Shown in pieces: positions 49,041 to 59,014 of a DNA stretch of 64,000 nt. Below the pieces are notes generated by a model. That model did no database searches. It had not been told where the DNA came from and was given only the letters and a program-made list of their open reading frames with translations. Source of the stretch: Actinomycetota bacterium (GTDB taxonomy: Bacteria; Actinomycetota; Acidimicrobiia; Acidimicrobiales; Ilumatobacteraceae); assembly GCA_005788815.1 (NCBI GenBank), contig SYAZ01000068.1:1-64000 (forward strand), read 5' to 3'. Each line of letters begins with the position of its first letter. Position 1 is the first letter of the stretch. The translations under genes and the position numbers were made by a program.

Positions 49041-49945
49041 ACATCAAACAGTTCGTTGATGGCCTTTACTTGGCCACCAGATGTTGAAGACATCACGGCA
49101 ATAGGCATAACGCCAACATTGGCCCATTCTTCAAATCTTTCCCGCACTAATGAAGCTGGTCCGCTTATTGTGTTGTCATCTAGCCATTTGTTTGTCATCA
49201 GCGATGGAAGTTTGTCTTTGTCGCCAGCGGCCAATGCTGATTCGATTGCGGTCATCTCTTCTTCGTAACCAGCTGCTCGCCAATAATTGCGATAGTTGGG
49301 AAGAGACACATAACCGGTCAATGTGCGGCGATTGATTGCGCGCGCTGCCTCAATGTCTTCATCAATCACAGTTGGGATCATGTTTGAGAGAAAGAAGTCA
49401 TCACGTCGTGCACTAGAAACTTCGTCGAGTTGCTTGCTCATATGACTGAGTGATGCGTTTGCCCAGATAGCGCCTTCAGCAACTTCTGTTGCCAATTGCA
49501 GCATCTTGTTGCGCAATGTCGCAAGATAAATGGGAGGCAAGGCTCCGCCAAAGCGTTCGTTTGCTCGCATTGTCTCTACATAATCTGCAATGTCAGATAA
49601 TGGCTTTCCTGTTGAAACACCAAGACGTTGTGTCACTGGACCGTGACTGACGCCAATACCGAAACGAAAACGACCCTGGGACATTTCATGAATATGAGAT
49701 GCGGTGTTCGATGCCTCCACTGGATGGCTGTAATAGATGGGTTGAATGGAAGTCCAATATTGGATGCTGCGTGTTGCATGAGCCAGAGAGACGCACAAAC
49801 CCATGGTGCCACCGAGGCTTGGGCATGCAAGACCATAAAGGCCCCGATTCTCGGCTTCCACAGCCAAGTCAAGAATTGCCTGGCGTTTTGTGGGTGATGC
49901 CACGATGGAAAGGGCGGGACGGAAAGAAGAATCAACCTGAAGCAT
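49031..49945 (-). CDS. LLM-class (luciferase-like) oxidoreductase, possibly F420-dependent
   Basis: 'MSQGRFRFGIGVSHGPVTQRLGV', 'GGALPPIYLATLRNKMLQLATEVAEGAIWANAS'; start assigned at ATG 49945. Confidence 0.83.
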   Translation of the reverse strand: MLQVDSSFRPALSIVASPTKRQAILDLAVEAENRGLYGLACPSLGGTMGLCVSLAHATRSIQYWTSIQPIYYSHPVEASNTASHIHEMSQGRFRFGIGVSHGPVTQRLGVSTGKPLSDIADYVETMRANERFGGALPPIYLATLRNKMLQLATEVAEGAIWANASLSHMSKQLDEVSSARRDDFFLSNMIPTVIDEDIEAARAINRRTLTGYVSLPNYRNYWRAAGYEEEMTAIESALAAGDKDKLPSLMTNKWLDDNTISGPASLVRERFEEWANVGVMPIAVMSSTSGGQVKAINELFDVYN

Positions 49946-49963
49946 TCCGATACCGTAGTACCC

Positions 49964-51130
49964 ATGTTGCGTATTGGAATGGTGAGCCCGTACAGCCTCA
50001 CAATTCCTGGGGGAGTCCAGCAGCAAGTATTGGGCCTTGCCCGCAGTCTGCGCGCCATGGGCCATGAGGTGCGAGTGCTGGGGCCATGCGATGGGCCACC
50101 ACCCGACCCTTTTGTGACGCCGCTCGGAAATAGCTTGCCGACCGTGGCTAACGGTTCCATTGCGCCCCTTGCGCCGGATGCTTCGGCGGCGCTTCGCACT
50201 ATCCGTGCATTGAATGACGAAGCCTTTGATGTGTTGCACGTGCATGAGCCGCTGGTCCCTGGCCCGTCGTTGACAGCGCTACTAGTCAAAATGGCACCCG
50301 TTGTTGCCACGTTTCATTCAGCTGGAGAGTCGGCTGCCTATCGAACTTTTTCCCGTCAGTTGAAATGGATTGCATCTCGCATCGATATCCGTGTTGCTGT
50401 GTCGAAAGATGCAGTGGAGCTTGCGCAGCGATACATCGGTGGAGAGTACGAAGTGCTATTCAACGGAATTGAATTGTCACGATTCGCTGGCACAACCCCG
50501 GTGGAAAAAGAGAATGCAATTTTCTTCATTGGTCGTCACGAGCCGCGCAAAGGTCTCAGTGTGTTGTTGGAAGCGATGGCGCTACTTCCCGGTGACGTTC
50601 ACTTGTGGGTTGCATCTGATGGTCCAGAAACCGAAGAACTGAAACGTCGATTTTCCGCAGATTCGCGAATTGATTGGCTCGGTCGAATCGACGATGCTGA
50701 AAAGTATGAACGCCTTCGCCGAGCATCATTGTTTTGTGCACCGTCACTGCGCGGAGAATCCTTTGGCGTGGTGTTGCTTGAGGCGATGGCCGCAGGGACT
50801 CCCGTTGTAGCTAGCGATATTGATGGGTATCGAAATGTTGCGACCGATGCAGAGACGGCTGTTCTTGTTGAGCCCGGCAATGTGCAGGCATTGGCATCAT
50901 CGATGGCGCGAGTCATTGCTGATTCTCGCTTGTCGGAATCTTTGATTTCTTCGGGTCTCGCACATGCTCAGTCATTTTCGATGGATGCTTTAGCCGTGAA
51001 ATACGTTGCAATGTATGAGCGGGCTCTTCATATGGAGGCAACAAACATCACCACTATTACTGTGCCCCGTATGCTGAAAAGGTTCGAAGGCAGATTCCTG
51101 CGTCAATCTCGACTGAACGGAAAAAAGTAA
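49964..51130 (+). CDS. pimA: GT4 phosphatidylinositol alpha-mannosyltransferase
   Basis: 'MLRIGMVSPYSLTIPGGVQQQVLGLARSLRAMGHEVRVLGP', 'FIGRHEPRKGLSVLLEAM', 'ESFGVVLLEAMAAGTPVVASDIDGYRNV'. Confidence 0.92.
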   Translation: MLRIGMVSPYSLTIPGGVQQQVLGLARSLRAMGHEVRVLGPCDGPPPDPFVTPLGNSLPTVANGSIAPLAPDASAALRTIRALNDEAFDVLHVHEPLVPGPSLTALLVKMAPVVATFHSAGESAAYRTFSRQLKWIASRIDIRVAVSKDAVELAQRYIGGEYEVLFNGIELSRFAGTTPVEKENAIFFIGRHEPRKGLSVLLEAMALLPGDVHLWVASDGPETEELKRRFSADSRIDWLGRIDDAEKYERLRRASLFCAPSLRGESFGVVLLEAMAAGTPVVASDIDGYRNVATDAETAVLVEPGNVQALASSMARVIADSRLSESLISSGLAHAQSFSMDALAVKYVAMYERALHMEATNITTITVPRMLKRFEGRFLRQSRLNGKK

Positions 51131-51160
51131 CTGCGCCATGAAGTCGCAACGAAAGGTCAT

Positions 51161-51979
51161 ATGAATCAGCAACAATGGATTCCTCTTGAGAGGTCAACTG
51201 CTACAAACGTGCGCCATATCGCCACTATCTCTGCAGTGATGCATCTTGTGGTGGTTGTCGTATTCACACTGATCGGGGTTCTTGTCGGTCAGTTGTTCGT
51301 TGGTATCGCAATCGGTGTGGCAGCAGGTGCATTTTTGGTTCGTTCCATTCGTCGTGGAGCCGAACAAAAAGTCCTGGACAGTCTTGGCGGGGAACCAGCC
51401 TCTGAAACAGAGCACGCTCGATTGTTCAATGTGGTTGATGGGCTGTGTGTCGTAGGTGGAGATCAACGGCCCGTGTTGCGAGTCGTAGACGCCGGTTTTC
51501 CTATTGCATTGATTGTCGCCATGCCTGGTTCTGCCGGAACCATCGTCGTGTCTTCCGGATTTGTTTCTCTCATGGGTCGAATTGAAACCGAGTCTGTTGT
51601 GGCCCATCTCATGGCTCGATTGCGTTCGGGCGATATTTCGCTCACTACGTATCTCATGTCGTTATCTCAATTGCTCGGTCGCATCGGTCTCGGATCGCTC
51701 GCGTGTTACATCGTGGCGAAAACAACTGATGAACGCTCTGTATTGGTGGCAGACATTGCTGCCTGTCAAGCAACGCGCTATCCGCCAGGGTTGATTTCTG
51801 CGTTAGAGATTGTGGTTGATCATTCCCAAGAGACATTGCACAGGCTGGGGGCGCGTCCGTTGTGGTTTGCAACTCCTCATGGATCGCGCAATGACACCAC
51901 TCGGGAAGCTGGGCTATCTAGTCTTGGGTTTGAGCGCCCATCTCTCGATGAGCGAATCGCCCTTTTAAAGGAAATCTAA
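51161..51979 (+). CDS. membrane protein related to M48/HtpX peptidases, metal-binding motif degenerate
   Basis: 'ESVVAHLMARLRSGDISLTTYL' in place of 'AHELAHIRNGD', later 'LVADIAACQATRYPPGLISALEIV'; follows pimA. Confidence 0.75.
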   Translation: MNQQQWIPLERSTATNVRHIATISAVMHLVVVVVFTLIGVLVGQLFVGIAIGVAAGAFLVRSIRRGAEQKVLDSLGGEPASETEHARLFNVVDGLCVVGGDQRPVLRVVDAGFPIALIVAMPGSAGTIVVSSGFVSLMGRIETESVVAHLMARLRSGDISLTTYLMSLSQLLGRIGLGSLACYIVAKTTDERSVLVADIAACQATRYPPGLISALEIVVDHSQETLHRLGARPLWFATPHGSRNDTTREAGLSSLGFERPSLDERIALLKEI

Positions 51980-51980
51980 A

Positions 51981-53066
51981 TTGAACAGTTCACGCCGTTT
52001 CTTCACACGTCTTGCAGCCGGAGCAATTGTGCTGTCTGTTGTTGCCTCTTGTGGGGGCGGTGGAAGTAGCTCAACAGCGGACACCAATCCAGACGGCACT
52101 CCGGTAGATACAACATCGTCGCTAGGTCCAGTGTTTCCGCTTTTGGGAACGCCAGTCACTGACACTGCCGCCGCATCGAGGGTTGCACTTGCCGCCAAGA
52201 TCGACAACCACCCAAACGCGCGTCCACAAGCAGGCCTTAATAAAGCAGACATTGTGTTTGAAGAGAATGTTGAGTCACTCACACGCTTTGCAGCTGTCTT
52301 CCAAAGTCAGGGGAGCGATCCAGTGGGGCCGCTGCGCAGTGGTCGAACTCAAGACATTGACATCCTTGGTGCTTACAACAAGCCGTTGTTTGCATGGAGT
52401 GGTGGCAACTATCGCGTGACAAAAGCAATTAACGCAAGTGACCTTGTCAATGTTGGGTACTCAGCATCTCGTGGCAAGGGTGGCTATTACCGAGCCAAGG
52501 ATAAAAAAGCTCCGTATAACTTGTTTGCAAAGACTTCAGATCTTTGGAAGCTTGCTCCCGAGGGCTCTGGTCCACCGCAACAACAATTTACGTATCGCTC
52601 CGAGAGTGATGCTAAGCCTGCAACTTCTGTTGCTGTCGATGGCGCAAAAGTTTCGATGTACAACGTCAAGGTGTATTGGAAATGGGATGCAGCAAGTGGA
52701 AACTTCTTGCGGTCAAGCGAGAACGTAAAGCGAGTTCTAGAGCCGCACATGACCGATGACGGACAAGTCAACACTAAAAATGTTGTTGTCTTGTATGTCA
52801 CATACATTCGCAGCAAGGCCGATCGAAAGAGCCCTCACGCTGTGACAACTGGCGATGGCACCGGGTATGTCATGACCGACGGTGGTCTAATTCCCATCAC
52901 TTGGACACGTGCCGCACGCACCGACCCCTTCATTTTCAAGGATGCCAACGGTGCAGTCGTACGGTTGACCCCAGGTCGCACCTGGGTGGAATTGGCGTGG
53001 AAGAACTCTCTGGCTCAAGTTGATCCAGGCGTCGACCCAGCCAAAGTGGCATGGCCTGTTGTTTAG
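51981..53066 (+). CDS. DUF3048 domain-containing lipoprotein
   Basis: Lipobox 'VVASCGGGGSS'; 'ARPQAGLNKADIVFEENVESLTRFAAVFQSQGSDPVGPLRSGRTQDIDIL'. Confidence 0.87.
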   Translation: MNSSRRFFTRLAAGAIVLSVVASCGGGGSSSTADTNPDGTPVDTTSSLGPVFPLLGTPVTDTAAASRVALAAKIDNHPNARPQAGLNKADIVFEENVESLTRFAAVFQSQGSDPVGPLRSGRTQDIDILGAYNKPLFAWSGGNYRVTKAINASDLVNVGYSASRGKGGYYRAKDKKAPYNLFAKTSDLWKLAPEGSGPPQQQFTYRSESDAKPATSVAVDGAKVSMYNVKVYWKWDAASGNFLRSSENVKRVLEPHMTDDGQVNTKNVVVLYVTYIRSKADRKSPHAVTTGDGTGYVMTDGGLIPITWTRAARTDPFIFKDANGAVVRLTPGRTWVELAWKNSLAQVDPGVDPAKVAWPVV

Positions 53067-53118
53067 TCACACTTATTTGGGCGGGGCTTGACCCTGTCAC
53101 CTAGATACCATTGGGCGC

Positions 53119-54018
53119 ATGAGTTCAACGAATAGTTCTTCTGTGGGCACCCTGCGCGTCAAGCGTGGTCTTGCCGAAATGCTGAAGGGTGGCGTCATCA
53201 TGGATGTCGTCACGCCTGAACAAGCCCGTGTTGCCGAAGATGCAGGAGCATGCGCAGTGATGGCACTTGAGCGCGTCCCTGCAGACATTCGTCGGGATGG
53301 TGGCGTTGCGCGAATGAGCGATCCCGAGATGATTGAAGCCATCAAGGCTTCAGTGCGTATTCCTGTGATGGCAAAAGCTCGTATTGGACATTTCGTTGAA
53401 GCACAGATTTTGGAATCACTTGGCGTGGACTTTGTTGATGAATCAGAAGTTCTCACACCAGCCGACGAGAAGCATCACATCGACAAGTTTGCATTTACCG
53501 TTCCGTTCGTGTGTGGTGCTACAAACCTTGGTGAAGCGCTTCGTCGTGTATCTGAAGGTGCTTGCATGATTCGTTCAAAGGGCGAAGCCGGCACTGGTAA
53601 TATTGTTGAAGCAGTTCGACACTTGCGTTCCATCTTTGGTGACATCCGTAAAATTACCCAGGCCGATGCATCAGAGTTATTTGATTGGGCTAAGAACCTC
53701 CAAGCTCCATTGCCACTAGTGCAAGAGATTGCCGAGACTGGCAAGTTCCCAGTTCCCATTTTCTGTGCGGGTGGCATTGCAACTCCTGCAGATGCCGCAC
53801 TCGCCATGCAATTAGGTGCTGAAGCAGTTTTTGTTGGTTCGGGAATTTTTAAGAGCGACGATCCTGCACCACGTGCGAAAGCAATTGTTGAAGCAACGAC
53901 TCACTTCCGTGACCCACAGATTTTGGCAAAAGTTAGTCGTGGACTGGGCGCTCCAATGACGGGTATCGGCATGGACGAAATTAACGAAGCGCAGAAATTC
54001 GCTTCGCGTGGTTGGTAA
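53119..54018 (+). CDS. pdxS: pyridoxal 5'-phosphate synthase lyase subunit PdxS
   Basis: '[42 protein letters not shown]'. Confidence 0.97.
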   Translation: MSSTNSSSVGTLRVKRGLAEMLKGGVIMDVVTPEQARVAEDAGACAVMALERVPADIRRDGGVARMSDPEMIEAIKASVRIPVMAKARIGHFVEAQILESLGVDFVDESEVLTPADEKHHIDKFAFTVPFVCGATNLGEALRRVSEGACMIRSKGEAGTGNIVEAVRHLRSIFGDIRKITQADASELFDWAKNLQAPLPLVQEIAETGKFPVPIFCAGGIATPADAALAMQLGAEAVFVGSGIFKSDDPAPRAKAIVEATTHFRDPQILAKVSRGLGAPMTGIGMDEINEAQKFASRGW

Positions 54019-54046
54019 AACTCATCCATGAACGCGAGGCCTCCGG

Positions 54047-54631
54047 GTGAACAGTTGCGTCGGGGTGTTGGCCCTTCAAGGGGCTTTTGCTGCTCATTGT
54101 GAGTCGCTCGCTTCGATTGGCATAAAGACCATCGAAGTGCGTACGCCTGAACAATTGGCAAATGTCGATGCATTGTTAATGCCTGGTGGCGAATCGAGCA
54201 CAATGTCTCAGTTGTTGGAATCGTCAGGTTTGTTCGATCCCATCGCTGCGCGCATTGCAAATGGCATGCCGACGTTTGGAACATGTGCGGGCATGATTCT
54301 TCTTTCTTCTGAAATTCTCGATGGTCGTAGTGATCAACGCAGCTTTAACGCAATAGATGTCTCAGTTCGACGTAATGCTTTTGGCCGTCAAGTCGATTCT
54401 TTCGAATCCGATATTGACACTCGCGTCGGTCAATTCCACGGTGTGTTTATACGGGCACCGCGAATCGAGCGCGTGGGCCCCGAAGTTGAAGTGCTGGGTC
54501 GACTCGGAGACGAACCAGTCTTGGTGCAACAGGGAAAGGTGATGGCGGCTTCGTTTCATCCGGAGCTTTCACACGATGTGCGCTTGCACGAGTATTTTGT
54601 TTCTTTAATGCCAACTGCAGGAAAGGTGTAG
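54047..54631 (+). CDS. pdxT: pyridoxal 5'-phosphate synthase glutaminase subunit PdxT
   Basis: 'VGVLALQGAFAAHCESLASIG', 'LLMPGGESSTMSQLL', 'GTCAGMILLS', 'SFHPELSHD'. Confidence 0.96.
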   Translation: MNSCVGVLALQGAFAAHCESLASIGIKTIEVRTPEQLANVDALLMPGGESSTMSQLLESSGLFDPIAARIANGMPTFGTCAGMILLSSEILDGRSDQRSFNAIDVSVRRNAFGRQVDSFESDIDTRVGQFHGVFIRAPRIERVGPEVEVLGRLGDEPVLVQQGKVMAASFHPELSHDVRLHEYFVSLMPTAGKV

Positions 54632-54634
54632 CCA

Positions 54635-55381
54635 ATGTCTGGTCACTCTAAATGGGCAACAATCAAACACAAAAAGGGTGCTGCAGATAAAGCACGCGGA
54701 AAATTGTTTGCAAAACTGTCTCGTCAAATTGAAGTAGCAGTAAAAGGTGGCGGAGGAGACATTGAATCAAATGCTTCTCTACGAACTGTTGTGCAAAAGG
54801 CTAAGGCTGCACAGATGACGAAAGATGCAATTGATCGAGCAGTGAAGCGTGGGCTTGGAGAAACTGGCGGCGCAAACTACGAGACCATCATGTACGAGGG
54901 CTATGCACCAGGCGGTGTGGCGCTTCTTGTTGATGTTCTGACAGATAATCGCAATCGCACTGCTGCAGATGTTCGCAGTGCATTCACAAAGTTCGGTGGT
55001 TCTATGGCTGAACCAGGCGCTGTCAGTTGGCAGTTCTCGCGGCGCGGACTCATTTTGGTCCCCATTGCTCTTGAAGAAGACACTGTCATGACTGCCGCGC
55101 TCGAGGCCGGAGCAGACGACATAGAGCCAGATGGTGATTCATGGCGAATTCTCACCGACCCCTCAGTGGTGTACGACGTGAAGGACGCTCTGGAAGCCTC
55201 TGGTATTGAGGTTCAGAGCGCCGAAAGCACAATGGTGTCATCGAACACCATTGAAGTGACTGTGCTTGAAGATGCGCGTCAGATTCTGCGTATTATGGAC
55301 ATGTTGGAAGATAACGACGATGTTCAAGACGTCTTCGCCAATTTCGATATTGACGAATCATTGATGCAGGAGATTGACTGA
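54635..55381 (+). CDS. YebC/PmpR family protein
   Basis: 'MSGHSKWATIKHKKGAADKARGKLFAKLSRQIEVAVKGGGGD'. Confidence 0.97.
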   Translation: MSGHSKWATIKHKKGAADKARGKLFAKLSRQIEVAVKGGGGDIESNASLRTVVQKAKAAQMTKDAIDRAVKRGLGETGGANYETIMYEGYAPGGVALLVDVLTDNRNRTAADVRSAFTKFGGSMAEPGAVSWQFSRRGLILVPIALEEDTVMTAALEAGADDIEPDGDSWRILTDPSVVYDVKDALEASGIEVQSAESTMVSSNTIEVTVLEDARQILRIMDMLEDNDDVQDVFANFDIDESLMQEID

Positions 55382-55833
55382 TGGCCGTTGCAGTAGGGGA
55401 TCAAGCTCCCGAGTTCACATTGCCAGGCACTGGTTCCCAGTCCTATTCCTTAGCGTCATATCGCGGTAAGCCTGTTGTATTGGTCTTTTATCCTGGTGAC
55501 GACACTCCGGTATGCACAAAGCAATTGAATTCATACAACAACGAATTGTCTGCTTTTTCTGATGTCGGCGCACAAGTTCTCGCCATCTCGGCACAAGATG
55601 TCGCTAGCCACGATGCATTCGCTGAGAAACATGGTTTTGGGTTTCCACTTCTTGCAGATACCGACAAGGCCGTTGCGGGGCTCTACGGAACGGTTGGTCC
55701 GCTGGGGTTTCCTCGTCGAAGTGTCTTTGTGATCGATGCCAATGGCACAATCCGCTATGTCCACAGGGCCATAGCTGGCTTGACTTTCCGTCCCGTTGAG
55801 GAACTGGTAGCAGCCGTCGAGGCCGCCCGCTGA
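55381..55833 (+). CDS. peroxiredoxin (BCP/PrxQ family)
   Basis: 'VGDQAPEFTLPGT', 'VVLVFYPGDDTPVCTKQLNSYNN'. Confidence 0.94.
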   Translation: MAVAVGDQAPEFTLPGTGSQSYSLASYRGKPVVLVFYPGDDTPVCTKQLNSYNNELSAFSDVGAQVLAISAQDVASHDAFAEKHGFGFPLLADTDKAVAGLYGTVGPLGFPRRSVFVIDANGTIRYVHRAIAGLTFRPVEELVAAVEAAR

Positions 55834-55877
55834 CATTCCCACACAGGCCGCGCGAGCCTGGGGTACAATACGAACCT

Positions 55878-56420
55878 ATGTTCGGTCAGGGTTCTTCAGA
55901 GGGGTACATCATCTTGGGTATCGACCCTGGTCTTACTCGTTGTGGGTATGCCGTATTGCAGATGAACTCGGCTCAAGACATCACGGCCAGAGCATTGGGA
56001 GTTATTCGCACCCCAACAACTAATTCTCTCCCCGAACGACTTGGTGAAATTCATCAAGAGATCGAGGCGCTACTTGGCGAGTATCGCCCGCATGCAGTGG
56101 CCATCGAGCAAGTTTTTTTCCAGAACAACGTTCGTACCGCTATGGGTGTTGGTCAAGCAAGTGGCATTGTGTTGGCGCTTGCTGCGCGCGCGGGCTGCGT
56201 AGTTGCTCAGTACACACCGTCACAAGTCAAGAACACGGTGGCCGGTTGGGGTGGCGCAACGAAAGATCAGATTGGTCACATGGTGCAACAGCGACTGCAT
56301 CTTGAATCTGCACCACAACCGGCAGATGCGGCCGATGCGGCAGCTATTGCGTTGTGTCATTGCTCCATTGCACCGTTCATTGCTTCGCGAGATGCGGCAT
56401 TGTTGCGAGGCACCACATGA
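55878..56420 (+). CDS. ruvC: crossover junction endodeoxyribonuclease RuvC
   Basis: 'ILGIDPGLTRCGYAVL', 'VAIEQVFFQNNVRTAMGVGQASG'. Confidence 0.95.
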   Translation: MFGQGSSEGYIILGIDPGLTRCGYAVLQMNSAQDITARALGVIRTPTTNSLPERLGEIHQEIEALLGEYRPHAVAIEQVFFQNNVRTAMGVGQASGIVLALAARAGCVVAQYTPSQVKNTVAGWGGATKDQIGHMVQQRLHLESAPQPADAADAAAIALCHCSIAPFIASRDAALLRGTT

Positions 56421-57007
56421 TCGGCAGTCTGCGTGGAATAGTGCTTGAACGTTTCACGCCTTCCACAGTTCTCATTGAAGTCGCTGGAGTCGGATATTTG
56501 TGTTCTGTGACTACTTCTACATTTGCTGAACTCGAACCGACTGTTTCGGTGTTTCTTCATGTTCATCATCACATTCGCGAAGATGCTCAAACCTTGTTCG
56601 GCTTTTCGTCTCGAGTCGAGCGAGATACGTTCAACATCCTGATTGCAACCCATGGAATTGGCCCTGCGATGGCGATGGCAATTTTGTCAACGTATTCACC
56701 TACGGCTCTCGTCACTGTTGTTACATCAGGCGACACACAAGCACTCACTGTTGTTCCAGGTGTTGGCAAAAAGACCGCAGAGCGCTTAATGATTGAACTG
56801 AAGTCTCGTCTCAATCTCGAGGGAATCTCTGCAGTAGACGCGTACGGATCTGTGCAGTCGGCAGCAGCAGATGTTCGTGAGGCACTCACTGCTTTGGGTT
56901 ATGGACCAGAAGAAATACGTGAAGCAATGCGTCAACTCACCACCGCAGACGATGCTGAAACAATGTTGCGTGATGCGTTAGCCATGTTGGGAGCTCGCCG
57001 TGCGTGA
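56417..57007 (+). CDS. ruvA: Holliday junction helicase subunit RuvA
   Basis: '[11 protein letters not shown]', '[12 protein letters not shown]', '[20 protein letters not shown]'; ATGA coupling with ruvC. Confidence 0.95.
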   Translation: MIGSLRGIVLERFTPSTVLIEVAGVGYLCSVTTSTFAELEPTVSVFLHVHHHIREDAQTLFGFSSRVERDTFNILIATHGIGPAMAMAILSTYSPTALVTVVTSGDTQALTVVPGVGKKTAERLMIELKSRLNLEGISAVDAYGSVQSAAADVREALTALGYGPEEIREAMRQLTTADDAETMLRDALAMLGARRA

Positions 57008-57992
57008 TGAGTTTTTAGATCCATTCATTAATTCTGACCGCGAAGTGTCTGACGAAGTAGGTCTTCGTCCGCGTCATCTCGATGATTTTGTTGGTCAACG
57101 AGAATTAAAGGAGCATCTAGACATTGTGCTCGGCGCTGCCAAACAACGTGGTCAAGCTGCTGACCATATTTTGTTGGCAGGTCCTCCTGGTCTCGGAAAA
57201 ACCACTCTTGCTGGAATTGTTGCCGCCGAAATGAACGTAGCAATGCACGTCACTAGTGGTCCTGCACTTGAACGCGCCGGCGACCTCGCATCTATCCTCA
57301 CCAAACTTGGCGAGGGCGACGTGTTGTTCATTGACGAGATACATCGTCTTTCTCGCGCAGTAGAAGAGATTTTGTATCCGGCAATGGAAGATTTCCAGAT
57401 CGACATTGTGGTCGGCAAGGGGCCAGCTGCATCATCCATCAGACTCACATTGCCTCGGTTCACTCTCATTGGTGCCACGACGCGCACCGGAATGATTACA
57501 GGTCCACTGCGCGACAGATTCGGTTTGGTAGCACGACTCGATTACTACGACGCCGAGGAACTCGATTCCATTGTGACGCGTGCTGCAGGAATTCTTGATG
57601 TGCCTGTCACAAAAGAAGCATCTATTCATATTGCTCGTCGTAGTAGGGGAACACCTCGTATTGCTAACCGTTTGCTTCGTCGTGTTCGAGATTTTGCTGA
57701 AGTGCGAAGCGATGGTCACATCACTGCCGATACTGCTCTTGAAGCATTGCGGGTGTTCGGGGTCGATGAACTTGGACTCGACAAAGTGGACCGTGCCATC
57801 TTGCGTAGTCTCTGCGAGCAGTTTGAAGGCGGACCAGTCGGTCTCACCACATTGGCCATCGCAGTGGGTGAGCAACCAGAGACAGTGGAAGATGTCTACG
57901 AACCATTTCTGATACAGCAGGGCCTCATTGCGCGTACGCCACGAGGCCGAGTGGCGATGGATGCTGCTCGCTTGCACCTTGCTAACCCGTAG
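57000..57992 (+). CDS. ruvB: Holliday junction helicase ATPase RuvB
   Basis: '[23 protein letters not shown]', '[18 protein letters not shown]', '[22 protein letters not shown]'. Confidence 0.97.
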   Translation: MRDEFLDPFINSDREVSDEVGLRPRHLDDFVGQRELKEHLDIVLGAAKQRGQAADHILLAGPPGLGKTTLAGIVAAEMNVAMHVTSGPALERAGDLASILTKLGEGDVLFIDEIHRLSRAVEEILYPAMEDFQIDIVVGKGPAASSIRLTLPRFTLIGATTRTGMITGPLRDRFGLVARLDYYDAEELDSIVTRAAGILDVPVTKEASIHIARRSRGTPRIANRLLRRVRDFAEVRSDGHITADTALEALRVFGVDELGLDKVDRAILRSLCEQFEGGPVGLTTLAIAVGEQPETVEDVYEPFLIQQGLIARTPRGRVAMDAARLHLANP

Positions 57993-58001
57993 CCTCTGTG
58001 C

Positions 58002-59009
58002 GTGCAACTTTCTGACATTGACTATGACCTCCCAGAGGTTCGTATTGCTCAAAAGCCAATCGAACCCCGAGATTCAGCCCGATTACTAGTTGCACTTGAC
58101 ACCGACAACGTGCAACATTTGCAGGTCAAAGATCTGGTGTCATTAGTCGGTCCTGGTGATGTCATCGTTGTCAACGATACGCGTGTGTTGCCCGCACGAC
58201 TCATGCTTCAGCGTCGAACAGGTGGCACAGCAGAAGTGCTACTCCTCGAACAACGTTCTCCTGATCATCGTTTGTGGGAGGCCTTGATCCGACCCGCTCG
58301 CAAATTGAAGGAAGGCGAAATTCTCGAATACTTCGGAAAGCGTGTGGTGCGCATTGGACCACGCACCGAAGCGGGCGACACATTCGTTGTAGAAATTATC
58401 GACGAAGCCCCTTTGGCATTAGTGAATCGTATTGGTGCGATGCCTCTGCCGCCCTATATTCGCGGTTCATTGCAAGATGGTGAGCGGTATCAAACGGTGT
58501 ATGCGCGACGCGCGGCTAGTGCTGCTGCGCCCACTGCAGGTTTACATTTCACGCCTGAGCTCATTGATGCCATCACGGCAACGGGTGCTCAGATCCACCG
58601 AGTGGAATTAGTGGTGGGCCTCGACACGTTCAAGCCAATATCTGCAGACAATCCATTGGATCACGTCATCCATTCAGAGATGTACAACATTGAGCCGTCA
58701 GTGATTGAGGCGTGCACATCTGCCAATCGAGTAATTGCTATTGGTACTACGGCCGTGCGTGCCCTTGAGTCGGCTGGCTCGACTGGAAATCTGTCTGGGC
58801 GTACCAATATTTTTATTACACCTGGCTACGAATGGAAGATCGTCGACGTGATGCTGACGAACTTTCATTTGCCGAAGACATCTTTGTTGTTAATGATCGA
58901 GTCTTTTGTTGGCAAGAGTTGGCGTCAGTTGTACACAACGGCAATCGAAATGGAATACCGGTTCTTATCGTTCGGTGATGCAATGCTGATATCTCGAGAA
59001 AAGAATTAA
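58002..59009 (+). CDS. queA: tRNA preQ1(34) S-adenosylmethionine ribosyltransferase-isomerase
   Basis: 'LSDIDYDLPEVRIAQKPIEPRDSARLLV', 'VVNDTRVLPARL', 'TAGLHFTPELI'. Confidence 0.96.
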   Translation: MQLSDIDYDLPEVRIAQKPIEPRDSARLLVALDTDNVQHLQVKDLVSLVGPGDVIVVNDTRVLPARLMLQRRTGGTAEVLLLEQRSPDHRLWEALIRPARKLKEGEILEYFGKRVVRIGPRTEAGDTFVVEIIDEAPLALVNRIGAMPLPPYIRGSLQDGERYQTVYARRAASAAAPTAGLHFTPELIDAITATGAQIHRVELVVGLDTFKPISADNPLDHVIHSEMYNIEPSVIEACTSANRVIAIGTTAVRALESAGSTGNLSGRTNIFITPGYEWKIVDVMLTNFHLPKTSLLLMIESFVGKSWRQLYTTAIEMEYRFLSFGDAMLISREKN

Positions 59010-59014
59010 GTCAA

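Noticed and set aside
49946-50245. 100-aa N-terminal extension of the LLM oxidoreductase ORF
   Set aside because: Antisense to pimA start region and unlike LLM N-termini; normal LLM start pattern begins near 49945.
49633-50310. 225-aa antisense ORF over pimA/LLM boundary
   Set aside because: Overlaps two well-supported genes and has no family motif.
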